Under the pieces are notes generated by a model that saw only the letters and a list, made by a program, of their open reading frames with translations, was not told the origin of the DNA and did not search any database. A program made the translations under genes and the position numbers. Source: Alphaproteobacteria bacterium (GTDB taxonomy: Bacteria > Pseudomonadota > Alphaproteobacteria > SHNJ01). From it: a stretch of DNA of 64,000 nt. Of the stretch, positions 63,820 to 64,000 are shown in pieces; the stretch's first letter is position 1, and each line of letters starts with the position of its first letter. Location: the NCBI GenBank assembly GCA_004295055.1, contig SHNJ01000017.1, forward strand, positions 54,634-118,633. The letters run 5' to 3'.

Positions 63820-64000
63820 CTAAATCTTCCAACGAATAGTACCGCAATTACACTGTGTATATTTTTCATTCTGGTTAATCGCTTCCCAAATAGGTTTCTT
63901 ACAAGAGCCACAATAGAAAAGTTGAATAGTGGTTTCACACGAAAGAATAAATTCTTCGGCTTCCTCTTTAGTAACTGGCTTGCCATGACTTCCTCTATTT
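63820..64000 (-). CDS. zinc-ribbon protein, 5' end beyond the window
   Basis: The reading frame entering from the right edge (first full codon at 63999) encodes about 59 residues before TAG at 63820. It includes KPVTKEEAEEFIL, FYCGSCKKPIWEAI and YTQCNCGTIRWKI. Two Cys pairs (CGSC and CNC) suggest a small zinc ribbon. It ends 21 bases before the Mrr-type gene on the same strand and is probably its co-transcribed neighbour. Function unknown. Confidence 0.65.
   Translation of the reverse strand, partial: NRGSHGKPVTKEEAEEFILSCETTIQLFYCGSCKKPIWEAINQNEKYTQCNCGTIRWKI

Noticed and set aside
63798..63986. A 62-codon minus-strand frame at the right edge beginning MASQLLKRK
   Set aside because: Another frame on the same strand, open to the window edge, gives a sensible zinc-ribbon C-terminus; this one is its shadow.

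Overview
The window looks like a chromosomal segment of an alphaproteobacterium of moderate GC, judged by eye at about half. The evidence is gene content and order: rpsT-dnaA-dnaN-recF-gyrB, mutM-ubiE-coaBC-dut, an Irr-type Fur regulator, a hemY/mitofilin (Mic60) pair beside tsaD-gpsA, and rpsO-pnp. LPS heptose genes (gmhA, hldE) and Tat-exported proteins indicate a Gram-negative cell. I cannot name the genus.

Layout. 1-4.4 kb: rpsO (5' truncated), pnp, an alkyltransferase and an MFS transporter. 4.4-11.8 kb (minus): gyrB, recF, dnaN, dnaA and rpsT, with a 0.6 kb AT-rich gap upstream of dnaA. 11.9-17.2 kb: enoyl-CoA hydratase, mutM, ubiE, coaBC, dut and an SH3-domain protein. 17.2-22.7 kb: irr, a flavin oxidoreductase, a SYLF lipoprotein, an ABC-2 exporter and a phosphatase. 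22.9-26.0 kb: UDP-glucuronate decarboxylase, gmhA and hldE. 26.0-31.5 kb: two very large co-transcribed genes I do not recognise. 31.7-38.3 kb: tRNA-Arg(CCG), a lipase operon, polA, a small AT-rich XRE/2TM cassette and tRNA-Thr(CGU). 38.3-42.9 kb: hemY, mic60, tsaD and gpsA. 42.9-49.9 kb: two divergent DUF1501/DUF1800 modules. 50-55.3 kb: an EVE-domain gene and a five-gene operon resembling the GldA/F/G gliding-type ABC system. 55.4-64 kb: an AT-rich integrative defense island inserted in a tRNA-Arg(ACG) gene. It carries a tyrosine integrase, a candidate structured RNA with its own terminator, an HNH protein, a type III restriction-modification pair, an Mrr-type nuclease with a possible EVE/PUA-like sensor domain, and a truncated zinc-ribbon gene.

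Three things are least expected. (1) A dispersed family of heptanucleotide (period-7) arrays, mostly as inverted pairs, occurs at six loci. It invades the start of recF, the signal peptide of the SH3 protein, the linker of DNA polymerase I and the gene boundaries of mutM/ubiE, coaBC and hemY. (2) A ~155-nt RNA candidate with long-range closing helices and a possible pseudoknot ends at a strong terminator just before the HNH gene. (3) Two tRNA-Arg loci each carry, downstream, the same composite repeat: a copied tRNA 3' end plus a GAC-loop hairpin.

Some genes often found in these neighbourhoods in other alphaproteobacteria are absent here: ubiB between ubiE and coaBC, and hemC/hemD between tsaD and mic60.
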